Positions 1-6,781 are shown, numbered from the stretch's first letter. The stretch is DNA of 9,805 bases from Methanobacteriota archaeon (GCA_012719315.1 JAAYAP010000020.1:1-9805), one strand, 5' to 3'. Notes: a model not told the origin generated them from the letters alone. Made by a program: numbers and translations.

Positions 1-234
1 CCAGTGCCGTTTGTTCTTCGGCTTGATCGTCTTCTGCGGCTCATATATGACGGTATCGCCCGCGATCGCGTCCATGACGTCCTGTTTCGTCAAGAACATC
101 GAGTTCTCCGAGAGTTTTGAAAGGACGGTGTTGATGAACGTCAGAGGATGCGAGTTCGAGAGCACCATCTCCAGAGCCTCCGGCGACAGGAACACGTCCT
201 TTCTCGCTGCCGTCGATAACACCTCTTCCTTCAT
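1..234 (-). CDS. DNA polymerase D small subunit (DP1), N-terminal part, cut by window edge
   Basis: The minus-strand frame is open from the ATG at 234 to the window edge, giving the first 78 residues; the C-terminus lies outside. The fragment begins MKEEVLSTAARKDVFLSPEA and continues with a helical stretch (about 20-60) of the kind found at the N-terminus of archaeal PolD small subunits, ending in a basic linker (KTIKPKNKRHW). In the full protein this leads to an OB fold and a calcineurin-like 3'-5' exonuclease domain, neither visible here. DP1 pairs with DP2 to form the euryarchaeal replicative polymerase. A GGAG stretch lies 4 bases before the ATG and an A/T-rich TATA-like stretch is centred near 260, so the start looks secure. 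The family call rests on a short, poorly conserved segment and is an inference; the reading frame itself is well supported because no other long gene fits here. Confidence 0.6.
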   Translation of the reverse strand, partial: MKEEVLSTAARKDVFLSPEALEMVLSNSHPLTFINTVLSKLSENSMFLTKQDVMDAIAGDTVIYEPQKTIKPKNKRHW

Positions 235-309
235 GGAGCTCCCTATGCACTTCGGGATTTTATTTCTATTTGCGATAATGTTATCATCACGCATGCTCAT
301 GGAACAGAC
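235..309. promoter_or_regulatory. Divergent promoter region between DP1 and the UPF0201 gene
   Basis: This 75-base gap is A/T-rich compared with the flanking genes. On the minus strand an AAATAAAAT stretch (plus 256-264) is centred about 26 bases from the DP1 ATG, the spacing expected for a TATA box with a leaderless or very short-leader transcript. On the plus strand no box is clear; GATAA-TG-TTATC (274-285) is a short inverted repeat lying where a TATA element or operator for the 310 gene would be. These are weak sites read by eye. Confidence 0.4.
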
Positions 310-696
310 ATGGTCACCATATCCGTCTCATGCCCGATCTACCCCAGCGAGGATCCGGACAAAGTCAGGGACGCTGTGCTCAGGATCTTCCCGGGAATGG
401 AGTTGGAAGAGACCGATACGCGGCTGTCCGGATCGGGTTCGATGGAGAATTTCTCGGAACTGATCAGGAAGCAGAAGATACTCGACAGCACCAGGAGCGC
501 ATTGTTCAAAGGGAAACACGGTGCCGAGACCAGGCTCCGTTTGAACAAACAGGCGGCCAAGGTCGGCAAGATCTCCTTCGCCGAGCCTCGATCGGTGCTC
601 GGCCGCATCGAGGTGACCGTGGAGGGGGATGATCTGGAGACGTTCATCGACACCATCGCTCCCGCAACGGTCGACGGCAAGGAGGTAAGACCCTGA
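310..696 (+). CDS. UPF0201 / COG1325 family protein (predicted RNA-binding, exosome-linked)
   Basis: This 128-residue protein matches the archaeal UPF0201 family in length and layout: an N-terminal beta-alpha unit (MVTISVSCPIYPSEDPDKVR, 1-20), a middle helix with LIRKQKILDSTRSAL (about 51-65), and a C-terminal half containing the family-like run AKVGKISFAEP (about 83-93) and a G-x-I-E-V-T-V-E-G strand. Members have an RNA-binding-like fold and have been proposed as partners of the archaeal exosome; no reaction is established. No upstream ATG lies in this frame, so 310 is the natural start, although no strong ribosome site precedes it. Its last codons contain the GGAGGT (681-686) of the next gene, and its TGA (694-696) overlaps that gene's proposed CTG start, so the two are probably translationally coupled. 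Confidence 0.8.
   Translation: MVTISVSCPIYPSEDPDKVRDAVLRIFPGMELEETDTRLSGSGSMENFSELIRKQKILDSTRSALFKGKHGAETRLRLNKQAAKVGKISFAEPRSVLGRIEVTVEGDDLETFIDTIAPATVDGKEVRP
681..686 (+). promoter_or_regulatory. Strong ribosome binding site for the downstream TIM barrel gene
   Basis: GGAGGT is a six-base match to the archaeal anti-Shine-Dalgarno sequence. It lies inside the end of the UPF0201 gene, 6 bases ahead of CTG at 693. This spacing decides the start of the next gene, which has no ATG, GTG or TTG anywhere between the upstream in-frame stop (630-632) and an internal GTG at 804. Confidence 0.75.
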
Positions 697-1451
697 TCGG
701 CGTATCATGCACGAACCTGTGCGCATCCGGCTTCCTCGATACCTGGAACGAGATCGGCCGCTCCTTCCGGCATTGGGAGATCTTCTCGGAAGGGACGCAT
801 GCCGTGCAGAGCATACGCGACGTCTTCTTAGAGCACGCGGACAGTTTCGAGATGACTTACTCACTGCACTCGTCGATCGCCGATACCAATATCGCGGCGG
901 TCAACGACAGGATGAGAGAGGCGAGCCTGGCCGAGCTCTCCTCGGAGATGGACGCATGCCGCAGGATGGGTATCGGGCTGATCACCGTCCATCCGGGGAT
1001 ATACAACCTGGTCTGCGGAGCCCTCCGGGAACGGTCGATCGAATGCGCGAAGGCTTCGATGAAGGAGCTGGACCGCATGTCCTCGGATATGGGGGTCACG
1101 GTGGCCATCGAGAACATGCCCAACCCCCCGTTCATGCTGGGCCGCACAGCCGACGAGTTGGAGCATCTGCTCGAGGGCACCGACCTCGGCGTATGTTTCG
1201 ATATCGGGCACGCCAACACCACCGGTCAGACCGAACGCATGCTGGAAACGTTCTCGGACCGCATGGTCAACGTCCACATCCACGACAACATGGGCGACAC
1301 AGACGCCCATATGACCATGGGTGAGGGCATGATCGATTTCAAGTCCATCATACGGCGTCTATCCGGATACGGCGGACGGTACATCATCGAGTCCAGGTCT
1401 CTGGAGTCCGCCAGGGTCTCGAAAGGATTCCTCGAGGAGCTCCTCGTTTAA
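693..1451 (+). CDS. Sugar phosphate isomerase/epimerase-like TIM barrel protein (COG1082, AP-endonuclease-2 fold), probable CTG start
   Basis: From CTG 693 the frame gives 252 residues. The first strand reads IGVSCTNLCAS (2-12), a typical barrel opening. Likely metal ligands and active-site residues occur in the usual order: H100 in TVHPG, E140 in AIENMP, D170 and H173 in CFDIGHA, H195/H197 in VNVHIHDNMG, H206 in DAHM, and E233 in YIIESRS. This is the divalent-metal site of the xylose-isomerase-like / endonuclease IV superfamily. The substrate cannot be told: members include sugar isomerases and epimerases, and HxHDN...GeG.idF is common to many. The nearest conventional start, GTG 804, would delete strand 1 and helix 1, whereas CTG 693 has GGAGGT at ideal spacing and overlaps the previous stop as CTGA, in place of the usual ATGA. 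The TAA at the end overlaps the convergent CPBP gene by 4 bases, leaving no room for a terminator. Confidence 0.8.
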   Translation: MIGVSCTNLCASGFLDTWNEIGRSFRHWEIFSEGTHAVQSIRDVFLEHADSFEMTYSLHSSIADTNIAAVNDRMREASLAELSSEMDACRRMGIGLITVHPGIYNLVCGALRERSIECAKASMKELDRMSSDMGVTVAIENMPNPPFMLGRTADELEHLLEGTDLGVCFDIGHANTTGQTERMLETFSDRMVNVHIHDNMGDTDAHMTMGEGMIDFKSIIRRLSGYGGRYIIESRSLESARVSKGFLEELLV

Positions 1452-2467
1452 TCCCTGCTCTCCGGGAAGAGCGGCAGGCTCTTGAGATACGCCTTGACAT
1501 CCGTATTGCCGGGTATCCTCGTCAACAGATATGCGAGGGATACGAATCCGATCATCAGGAACAGGAGCGAACCGAAGATCCCGAGGACCGCAAAACCATC
1601 GGCGTAGATGAAGCCGCTCAGATAATTGGTCAGGAAGTGCATGATTATGCTCGCATACACTCCGAATCGCACGTAGACATAACCGAATATCACTCCGCCC
1701 AGACAGGTTATGACGGCCTTCGCTATCCCCCACCCGTTGTAATGCGCCGCGCCGAACATGATGCCGGAGAAGACGATCAGCACGACCGCGACGCGGCTCA
1801 TGCCGAACCCTCCCAGAAGATGAGCGGCCGAACGAGGATCGCCGGTCCTTGCCAGCTGTATCAAAACGATCGGGATGCCGATGAGAGCCACGCGTGAGAT
1901 CAACTCCTCCCACACCGAGGCGTTGGCGAGCATGAACAGCAGTTCGGTATCGGTGTAATCGGACGTCCATCCCACATCCGTGCCGAATCCGAGTTGGGCC
2001 GATATGGCGAAAAGCAAGATCTCCACGAGCAGGCTTGCAGAGAACAGGATGCCGATCCAGAACAGCGCGGTGCGTTTGACTTCCGACGCGGAGCCTCCGT
2101 TCTCGGCGCGTCTCGCGGACACATACCTGAATGTCGCGAAGAGGATGCTGGCGGTGATGACCGCCACCGCGCCGATCCAATAGAGCTCCGCCCCCGCTCC
2201 CGTGAGCATGTAGACCACGCGCGGGTGCGGAACGATGATGATGAGATCGACCCCGAATTCTCCGATGATCGATAGGATTGAAGGAGTGCTCAGGAGGAGC
2301 AGGCTCAATTCCAACAGAAGGTACACCATGGTGATGGTCGCGATGACCTTCATCTTGTCTTCGAGGAACAGGCTGAATCCGGATCGTCCGACCCGTTTAC
2401 CGCACGCTCCGCAGAAACGAGCACCCGCATCGCGGTATCCGGCGCATTCGTCACATCCGTCACTCAT
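1448..2467 (-). CDS. CPBP family intramembrane metalloprotease (CAAX protease/Abi) with N-terminal zinc ribbon
   Basis: This 339-residue membrane protein begins with a small zinc ribbon (C5, C8, C19, C22: CDEC...CGAC), then has about eight hydrophobic segments (about 38-60, 72-92, 96-115, 135-158, 193-206, 225-240, 251-285, 292-315). The CPBP motifs are present: E187-E188 with R192 (WEELISR), H242 in FGAAH, and H277 with N281 (HFLTN), so the glutamic/metal intramembrane protease site looks intact. Archaeal relatives are mostly uncharacterised; eukaryotic Rce1 trims prenylated proteins and bacterial members act in bacteriocin immunity and signalling, so the substrate here is unknown. The frame is open upstream to 2635, but ATG 2467 is chosen because it gives a clean zinc ribbon, has GAGGGG shortly upstream, and overlaps the preceding gene's TGA as ATGA. 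It is the last gene of a three-gene operon. Confidence 0.85.
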   Translation of the reverse strand: MSDGCDECAGYRDAGARFCGACGKRVGRSGFSLFLEDKMKVIATITMVYLLLELSLLLLSTPSILSIIGEFGVDLIIIVPHPRVVYMLTGAGAELYWIGAVAVITASILFATFRYVSARRAENGGSASEVKRTALFWIGILFSASLLVEILLFAISAQLGFGTDVGWTSDYTDTELLFMLANASVWEELISRVALIGIPIVLIQLARTGDPRSAAHLLGGFGMSRVAVVLIVFSGIMFGAAHYNGWGIAKAVITCLGGVIFGYVYVRFGVYASIIMHFLTNYLSGFIYADGFAVLGIFGSLLFLMIGFVSLAYLLTRIPGNTDVKAYLKSLPLFPESRD

Positions 2468-3075
2468 GCCGACCCCTCTATCCGTTTGACGATGCCCTCG
2501 ACCCGTTCCATCTCGGCGACGACCATCACCGAGCGTCGGTAGCGAGGCAGGTCGAGGATCTGCTCGGCGATATGCTTCTCGCGTGCTTCGGCAAGTCTCT
2601 TGTAACCTCTGACCTTGTTGATGTATGCATCCCAACCCTTCACGAAGACCTCGGGTGAGGACATGTCGAACCGTTTCTTCATCCCCTTCTTCGCGAGACG
2701 GTGCTCCTTGATGAACTCGGTGACGCCGACCGTGGAGGTGTACAGGTCCGTGAACTCATCATCGGTCATGTCCAGCGGGATCGGCTTCAATCCATCCTGT
2801 TCGCACAGATCCACCAGTCTGCAGAACGCGGGACACGGGAATCGCACTTCTCCGAAGGCCGAGAGACGGGTGGCGTACACCAGGTCCAATTCGCTGACCT
2901 CGTAGTCCTCGATGCTGTCCCGGTGCGCAAGGGCGGTCACGCCGTCCAAGCCCAGCGTTATGCAGTACGCCTCATAGTCCCCATAGTGCTTCTCGACGCT
3001 CTCGGCCTCGTCGGCGAGACCTTGGACGATCGGCAGGATATCCACCTTGCATCCATCCAGCACCAGGCGGATCAT
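2464..3075 (-). CDS. Conserved-looking hypothetical protein, 203 residues, middle gene of regulator-CPBP operon
   Basis: I do not recognise this protein with confidence. It is soluble, with no signal peptide or membrane segment. It starts with a beta-strand-like MIRLVLDG, then has an acidic mid-section with YEVSELDLVYATRLSAFGEV (about 58-77) and a PCPAFCRLVDLCEQDG stretch with three cysteines (81, 85, 91), followed by LKPIPLDM (96-103). The C-terminal half is helical and highly charged (KKGMKKRFDMSSPEVFVKGWD, AEAREKHIAEQI) and ends in a strand-helix unit, SVMVVAEMERVEGIVKRI (182-199). The arrangement 'ELD...R' early and 'R-hydrophobic strand-G-I' at the end is loosely reminiscent of TraB/PrgY-type proteins, but the usual histidines are not evident and I do not assert membership. 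It shares ATGA overlaps with the regulator gene upstream and the CPBP protease gene downstream, so it is almost certainly co-translated with both. AGGAG lies 9 bases before the ATG. Confidence 0.75.
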   Translation of the reverse strand: MIRLVLDGCKVDILPIVQGLADEAESVEKHYGDYEAYCITLGLDGVTALAHRDSIEDYEVSELDLVYATRLSAFGEVRFPCPAFCRLVDLCEQDGLKPIPLDMTDDEFTDLYTSTVGVTEFIKEHRLAKKGMKKRFDMSSPEVFVKGWDAYINKVRGYKRLAEAREKHIAEQILDLPRYRRSVMVVAEMERVEGIVKRIEGSA

Positions 3076-4010
3076 CTCTTGGTGCTCCTGGACATGACGA
3101 TATCGGTCAATTGGCTCTGATCGTCGATCCTGCTCAGCTCCTCTTTGGAGATGATGGCGGTCGTGTCGATCCGGTCCGACGAAGGCATCTTCTCGACGAT
3201 GAGCAACGAACGCCTGCCGACGATCCTCGCGATCTCAGCCGCGATCAGGGCTTTCTGGACGATCTTCTCCTCTCCGGAGCCGATGCCGGTGAGCAGGGTC
3301 ATCTTGGGACTCTGGCTCACCGCCTCGAAAGGGCTCTTCACGACAGGGGAGACCACGAAGCCGATCCCGGCCATATGGTTCAGAGGCTGCGAGTCGACAT
3401 CGGTTTTGAGCGGACAATCCTTCTTGTTCGCGTCGGGCTTGTATTCGAACGGGTTCAACGGCTCGATCAGCGGGACCTTGAGGAACTCCTCGAGTCTGAG
3501 CGCGGCATCGATCATCGCCCCCATGCCCGTCTCGTACATCTGGATGGTGCGCCTCGAGACGCCGGCGGTCTCGGCGAGCGTGCCCAGGCTGACTCCCCCC
3601 TCTCTCAGATCCCTCAACGTGTCTCCCGAGATCCGGACATAGAAACCGCCCGGTGCCGCGAATATGAACGGGGGGACCTCTTCGAGCAGATGCTCGGCAA
3701 GGGTCTTGTTGGATATGATCGGGATCTTGAACCGGGAATAGATGATTCCCTCCTCCAAAGGGCCGGAACTGGAGTTGTCGCCGACGAGTAACGGGTTTGC
3801 ACCCAGAGCGTCGGCGAGGATCTTCATCTCATCCGCGTTGCTTCTGGAGAAGGCGTCTATGTTGGTGAGGACCTTGATGATGAGCAGGGAGTCGTCCTTC
3901 TTGCCGACGATATCGAAGCAGATGCTGCGGAGATTCAGAACGGAGGAGACATCGAAACCTGCTTTGGCGAGTATCGCCCTGGTGGTGTCGATAAGCTCCT
4001 CTCTGCTCAT
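3072..4010 (-). CDS. COG1395-type archaeal HTH transcriptional regulator
   Basis: This 312-residue protein has the layout of the archaeal COG1395 'putative HTH-type transcriptional regulatory protein' family. The N-terminal domain (about 1-110) contains FDIVGKKDDSLLIIKVLTNID (D33, K38-K39, K46) and an LGANPLLVGD segment. A GGFYV-x-I-x-G-D-x-L-R-D-L-R-E bridge (121-137) leads to a Cro/XRE helix-turn-helix (about 138-178; SLGTLAETAGVSRRTIQMYE, recognition helix near VSRRTIQMYE). A C-terminal domain (about 210-312) follows. The frame is open to 4106, but the extra residues would be encoded by the promoter and by the hsp20 terminator hairpin; ATG 4010 has a TATA box centred about 27 bases upstream, suiting a leaderless transcript. 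It leads an operon with the 203-residue protein and the CPBP protease and is a plausible regulator of that operon; no target is established from sequence. Confidence 0.85.
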   Translation of the reverse strand: MSREELIDTTRAILAKAGFDVSSVLNLRSICFDIVGKKDDSLLIIKVLTNIDAFSRSNADEMKILADALGANPLLVGDNSSSGPLEEGIIYSRFKIPIISNKTLAEHLLEEVPPFIFAAPGGFYVRISGDTLRDLREGGVSLGTLAETAGVSRRTIQMYETGMGAMIDAALRLEEFLKVPLIEPLNPFEYKPDANKKDCPLKTDVDSQPLNHMAGIGFVVSPVVKSPFEAVSQSPKMTLLTGIGSGEEKIVQKALIAAEIARIVGRRSLLIVEKMPSSDRIDTTAIISKEELSRIDDQSQLTDIVMSRSTKR

Positions 4011-4032
4011 GACTGCATAAAGTGATTGCACT

Positions 4033-4042
4033 TCTATAAAAG
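4033..4042 (-). promoter_or_regulatory. TATA box for the COG1395 regulator operon
   Basis: The minus strand reads CTTTTATAGA (plus 4033-4042), centred about 27 bases before ATG 4010, so transcription would begin at or next to the start codon. A second A/T stretch (TTTTATATCC on minus, around 4054-4063) overlaps the hsp20 T-run and could be an alternative box with a start near 4033. Confidence 0.55.
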
Positions 4043-4059
4043 TATGTTCCAACGGATAT

Positions 4060-4094
4060 AAAAAAATAGGAATGCCGGGGAAAGGGTTCCCCGG
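4060..4094 (-). terminator. Hairpin plus T-run terminator after hsp20
   Basis: Eight bases downstream of the hsp20 stop, the minus strand forms a perfect 8-bp stem CCGGGGAA / TTCCCCGG with a 4-base loop (plus 4075-4094). After 8 bases comes a run of seven T on the minus strand (plus 4060-4066). Such hairpins are not required for archaeal termination, but the T-run is the element archaeal RNA polymerase uses, and the position right after the last gene of the operon fits. Confidence 0.7.
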
Positions 4095-4102
4095 GATCCT
4101 GC

Positions 4103-4588
4103 TCATTCGATCTCGATCCTCTGCTTCTCTTCGTCCTTGCCGGCGATGTCGAAGCTGACCTCGAGTATCCCGTTGTTGTAGGTCGCACGCGCCGAATCGG
4201 TCTTGACGTTGCAGGGGAGGGCCAGCGTCTTGCTGAACTTCCTTCTGGCGGTGTCCGCCTCCACCGAGAGCGTCTTCTCGGTGCAGTTCAGCACGATGTC
4301 CTCTTTGCTGGTGCCCGGGATCTCCACGATGACGCGGACCGTGTCCCCGTCGACCTCCACGTCGCTGAACGGTTCCGAGACTCCGGATTCCAGCATCTGC
4401 CTTCCCTCGACGTCGCCGAACTCATGGTAATGCGGGATACCGTCAGGGCCCTGGTACATGGTGTACCCGTAGGTCTTCACGTCAGGGCCGCGGAAATCGC
4501 TGAGATCGGAGAACATCTTCTCGATCCTCTGGTTCAACGACTTGAAGTCGTCGCCGAAGAAGTCGTCCCATATATCATCTCCTTTCAT
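4103..4588 (-). CDS. hsp20: Small heat shock protein Hsp20 (alpha-crystallin family)
   Basis: This is an ATP-independent holdase chaperone that forms oligomers and keeps unfolding proteins soluble in the cytoplasm. The 161-residue protein has a variable, acidic and aromatic N-terminal arm (1-70; DDIWDDFFGDDF), an alpha-crystallin domain (about 72-152) with the family marks VIVEIPGTSKEDI (86-98) and A-x-Y-N-N-G-I-L-E-V (134-143), and a C-terminal I-x-I (RIEIE, I158 and I160), the anchor that docks into a neighbouring subunit. The frame extends three codons to a GTG at 4597, but that GTG lies inside the GGAGGTGA ribosome site, so ATG 4588 is chosen. The gene follows cdc48 after 23 bases with no separate promoter visible and precedes a terminator, so it is the last gene of the regulator-cdc48-hsp20 operon. 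Confidence 0.92.
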   Translation of the reverse strand: MKGDDIWDDFFGDDFKSLNQRIEKMFSDLSDFRGPDVKTYGYTMYQGPDGIPHYHEFGDVEGRQMLESGVSEPFSDVEVDGDTVRVIVEIPGTSKEDIVLNCTEKTLSVEADTARRKFSKTLALPCNVKTDSARATYNNGILEVSFDIAGKDEEKQRIEIE

Positions 4589-4593
4589 TTCAA

Positions 4594-4601
4594 TCACCTC
4601 C
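4594..4601 (-). promoter_or_regulatory. Shine-Dalgarno site that fixes the hsp20 start
   Basis: GGAGGTGA on the minus strand lies 5 bases ahead of ATG 4588. It contains the GTG that would otherwise be an upstream start, which argues for the ATG. Two further GGA repeats precede it, so this site should drive strong translation of the promoter-distal gene. Confidence 0.8.
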
Positions 4602-4611
4602 TCCTCTGTAT

Positions 4612-6777
4612 TCAGTATTCATGACTCCTCCCGTAATCCTTGAGGGTCTTGGCCACGGCGGGCCCGAATTTGTCCACGGCGCCGAGGAAGTCCTCCTTCG
4701 TCACCCTGGCCGCATCGAGCTCCTCCTGTTCGGGCACCTTGCCGTCCTCCACCAGGCGTCTGACCGAGGTCATCACCGCTTCGTTGCAGATGGCGGAGAT
4801 GTCCGCGCCCGTGCAGCCTTCCGTGGATTCCGCAAGCTCGGACAGGTCCACATCGTCCGCCAGGGGTTTGCCCCTGGTGTGTATGCCGAAGATGGTCTCC
4901 CTGGATTGCAGGTCCGGAGGTCCGATGAAGATGCTCTTATCGAACCTCCCCGGTCTCAGCAGAGCGGGATCCATGATATCCGGCCGGTTGGTGGCGGCGA
5001 TGACGACCACGTCGTTCATGACCTCGAGCCCGTCCATCTCCGTCAGCATCTGGGATATCACCCGTTCGGTGACGTTGCTGTCGCAGCTGGTGCCGCGTTC
5101 CGGGGCGATGGAATCCACCTCGTCGATGAAGATCACGCAAGGAGACGCCTGCCTGGCTTTGCGGAACGTCTCTCTGACCGCCTTCTCCGATTCGCCGACC
5201 CACTTGTTGAGGAACTCCGGTCCCTTTACCGAGATGAAGTTGGCCTCCGATTCGGTGGCCACGGCCTTGGCGAGCATGGTCTTGCCGGTGCCGGGGGGTC
5301 CGTATAGCAGCACTCCCTTCGGCGGTTTGGCGTTCATGTGCTCGAACACCTTGCCGTACTTCAGGGGCCACTCCACCGCTTCCCGCAACTCCTGCTTGGC
5401 ATCCTCCAATGCGCCGATGTCCTCCCATCTGACGTTGGGCTTCTCGATCAGGACCTCTCTCATCGTCGAGGGCTGCATATCCTTGAATGCGACAAGGAAA
5501 TCGTCCTTGGTGACGCTGATCTGGTTGAGGACCTCCACCGGGATCTCCTCGGCCTCCAGGTCGATGATCGGCAGCACCCGCCTCAGCGACGCCATCGCCG
5601 CTTCCTTGCAGAGGGCCGAGAGGTCCGCCCCCACGTACCCGTGGGTGCGGTCGGCCAGCTTCTCCAGGTCGACGTCGTCGGCCAGCGGCATGCCCTTCGT
5701 GTGTATCTGCAGGATCTCCAGACGGCCCTCGCGATCGGGGATGCCGATCTCGATCTCTCTGTCGAACCGCCCCGGCCTCCGGAGCGCCTCGTCCAGGGAA
5801 TTGGGCCGGTTGGTGGCTCCGATGACGACGACTTTGCCTCTGGATTCCAATCCGTCCATGAGGGACAGCATCTGCGCCACGATGCGCCGTTCGCTCTCGC
5901 CGGTCACCTCGTCCCGTTTCGGGGCGATGGAATCGATCTCGTCGATGAAGATGATGCTGGGCGCGTTCTCCTCGGCCTCCTTGAAGATCTCCCGCAGCTT
6001 GCCTTCGGATTCACCGTAGAACTTGCTGACGATCTCCGGTCCGCCGATGGAGATGAAGTTGCTGCTGGTCTCTCCCGCGACAGCCTTGGCCAGCATGGTC
6101 TTGCCGGTTCCCGGGGGTCCGTGCAGCAACACGCCCTTGGGAGCCTCAACACCCAACCTCTTGAACAGTTCGGGGTGTTTCAGAGGCAGCTCGATCATCT
6201 CTCTGATCTTGCCGACCTCGTTCCTGAGGCCGCCGATGTCGTCGTAGGACACCTGCGGTATCTCCATGCTCGATTCCTTCGCGGGCTTCTCGGAGACCTT
6301 CACCTCGGTCGAAGCGGTCATCATGACGGCATCGGCGGATGGCGTGAAGGAGGTGACGATCAGGTCGATCTTGTTGCCCATCACGTTGAGGGTGATGACG
6401 TCGCCTTTGGCGAAGGCGCGCCCCTCCATCACCTGGGTCAGGTACTCCTCGCCGCCCCGCAGTCTGAGTTCTTCGGTGGGCGAGAAGATGATCTTCTCGG
6501 CGTTCTTCGCGACGATCTTCCTCACGGCCACCCGTTCGTCGAGGGATACGCCGGCATTGCGTCTGGTCGAGCCGTCGATCCTGATTATGCCGCGGTTGGC
6601 ATCCTCCGCGCCTCCGCGGAGCACCTTCGAGGCCGTTTTACGGTTACCGTCGATCTGTACGATATCCCCTACTTTGATATCCAATATATCCATCAACTCG
6701 GGGTCCAACCGGCAGATACCCTTGCCGGTCTCCCCGGGCCGCAACTCTGCAACCTTTATCGCTTTGTCATTCGTCAT
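4612..6777 (-). CDS. cdc48: CDC48/VAT-type AAA+ ATPase (p97 homologue)
   Basis: This 721-residue hexameric unfoldase pulls proteins apart by ATP hydrolysis, feeding the proteasome or remodelling complexes. The N-terminal domain has a double-psi barrel (about 5-90; VAELRPGETGKGICRLDP) and a second subdomain (about 100-175). D1 has Walker A GPPGTGKT (220-227), pore loop KFYGESE (252-258), Walker B IIFIDE (275-280) and arginine fingers in RRPGRFDR (333-340). D2 has Walker A (493-500), pore loop KWVGESE (525-531), Walker B VIFIDE (548-553) and RPGRFDK (608-614). Both sites look complete. The aromatic residues in both pore loops (Y254, W526) resemble archaeal VAT, whereas eukaryotic p97 lacks one in D1. 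The C-terminus is SHEY: tyrosine is last, not second-last, so there is no classic HbYX proteasome-docking tail. ATG 6777 is preferred over an upstream in-frame ATG (6813) because AGGTGAT lies 3 bases before it and it starts 4 bases after the regulator's stop. Confidence 0.95.
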   Translation of the reverse strand: MTNDKAIKVAELRPGETGKGICRLDPELMDILDIKVGDIVQIDGNRKTASKVLRGGAEDANRGIIRIDGSTRRNAGVSLDERVAVRKIVAKNAEKIIFSPTEELRLRGGEEYLTQVMEGRAFAKGDVITLNVMGNKIDLIVTSFTPSADAVMMTASTEVKVSEKPAKESSMEIPQVSYDDIGGLRNEVGKIREMIELPLKHPELFKRLGVEAPKGVLLHGPPGTGKTMLAKAVAGETSSNFISIGGPEIVSKFYGESEGKLREIFKEAEENAPSIIFIDEIDSIAPKRDEVTGESERRIVAQMLSLMDGLESRGKVVVIGATNRPNSLDEALRRPGRFDREIEIGIPDREGRLEILQIHTKGMPLADDVDLEKLADRTHGYVGADLSALCKEAAMASLRRVLPIIDLEAEEIPVEVLNQISVTKDDFLVAFKDMQPSTMREVLIEKPNVRWEDIGALEDAKQELREAVEWPLKYGKVFEHMNAKPPKGVLLYGPPGTGKTMLAKAVATESEANFISVKGPEFLNKWVGESEKAVRETFRKARQASPCVIFIDEVDSIAPERGTSCDSNVTERVISQMLTEMDGLEVMNDVVVIAATNRPDIMDPALLRPGRFDKSIFIGPPDLQSRETIFGIHTRGKPLADDVDLSELAESTEGCTGADISAICNEAVMTSVRRLVEDGKVPEQEELDAARVTKEDFLGAVDKFGPAVAKTLKDYGRSHEY

Positions 6778-6781
6778 CTTA

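Noticed and set aside
804..804. GTG start for the TIM barrel protein at 804
   Set aside because: It would remove the first strand and helix of the barrel and has no ribosome site at proper spacing; CTG 693 has one.
707..1324. A 205-codon plus-strand frame starting at ATG 707
   Set aside because: Arg/His/Gly-rich shadow frame of the TIM barrel gene, whose own frame has ordered metal-ligand motifs.
2468..2635. Upstream extension of the CPBP protein to an ATG at 2635
   Set aside because: The extra 56 residues lie inside the preceding gene, are Arg-rich without structure, and ignore the ATGA overlap and ribosome site at 2467.
4011..4106. Upstream extension of the COG1395 regulator to an ATG at 4106
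   Set aside because: The extension would be encoded by the hsp20 terminator hairpin and the TATA box; ATG 4010 has the proper promoter spacing.
4597..4597. GTG start for hsp20 at 4597
   Set aside because: The GTG is part of the GGAGGTGA ribosome site, which is correctly spaced for ATG 4588.
4640..6019. A 459-codon plus-strand open frame opposite cdc48
   Set aside because: Serine-rich low-complexity translation, antisense to a well-supported gene and in a different frame from the other shadow.
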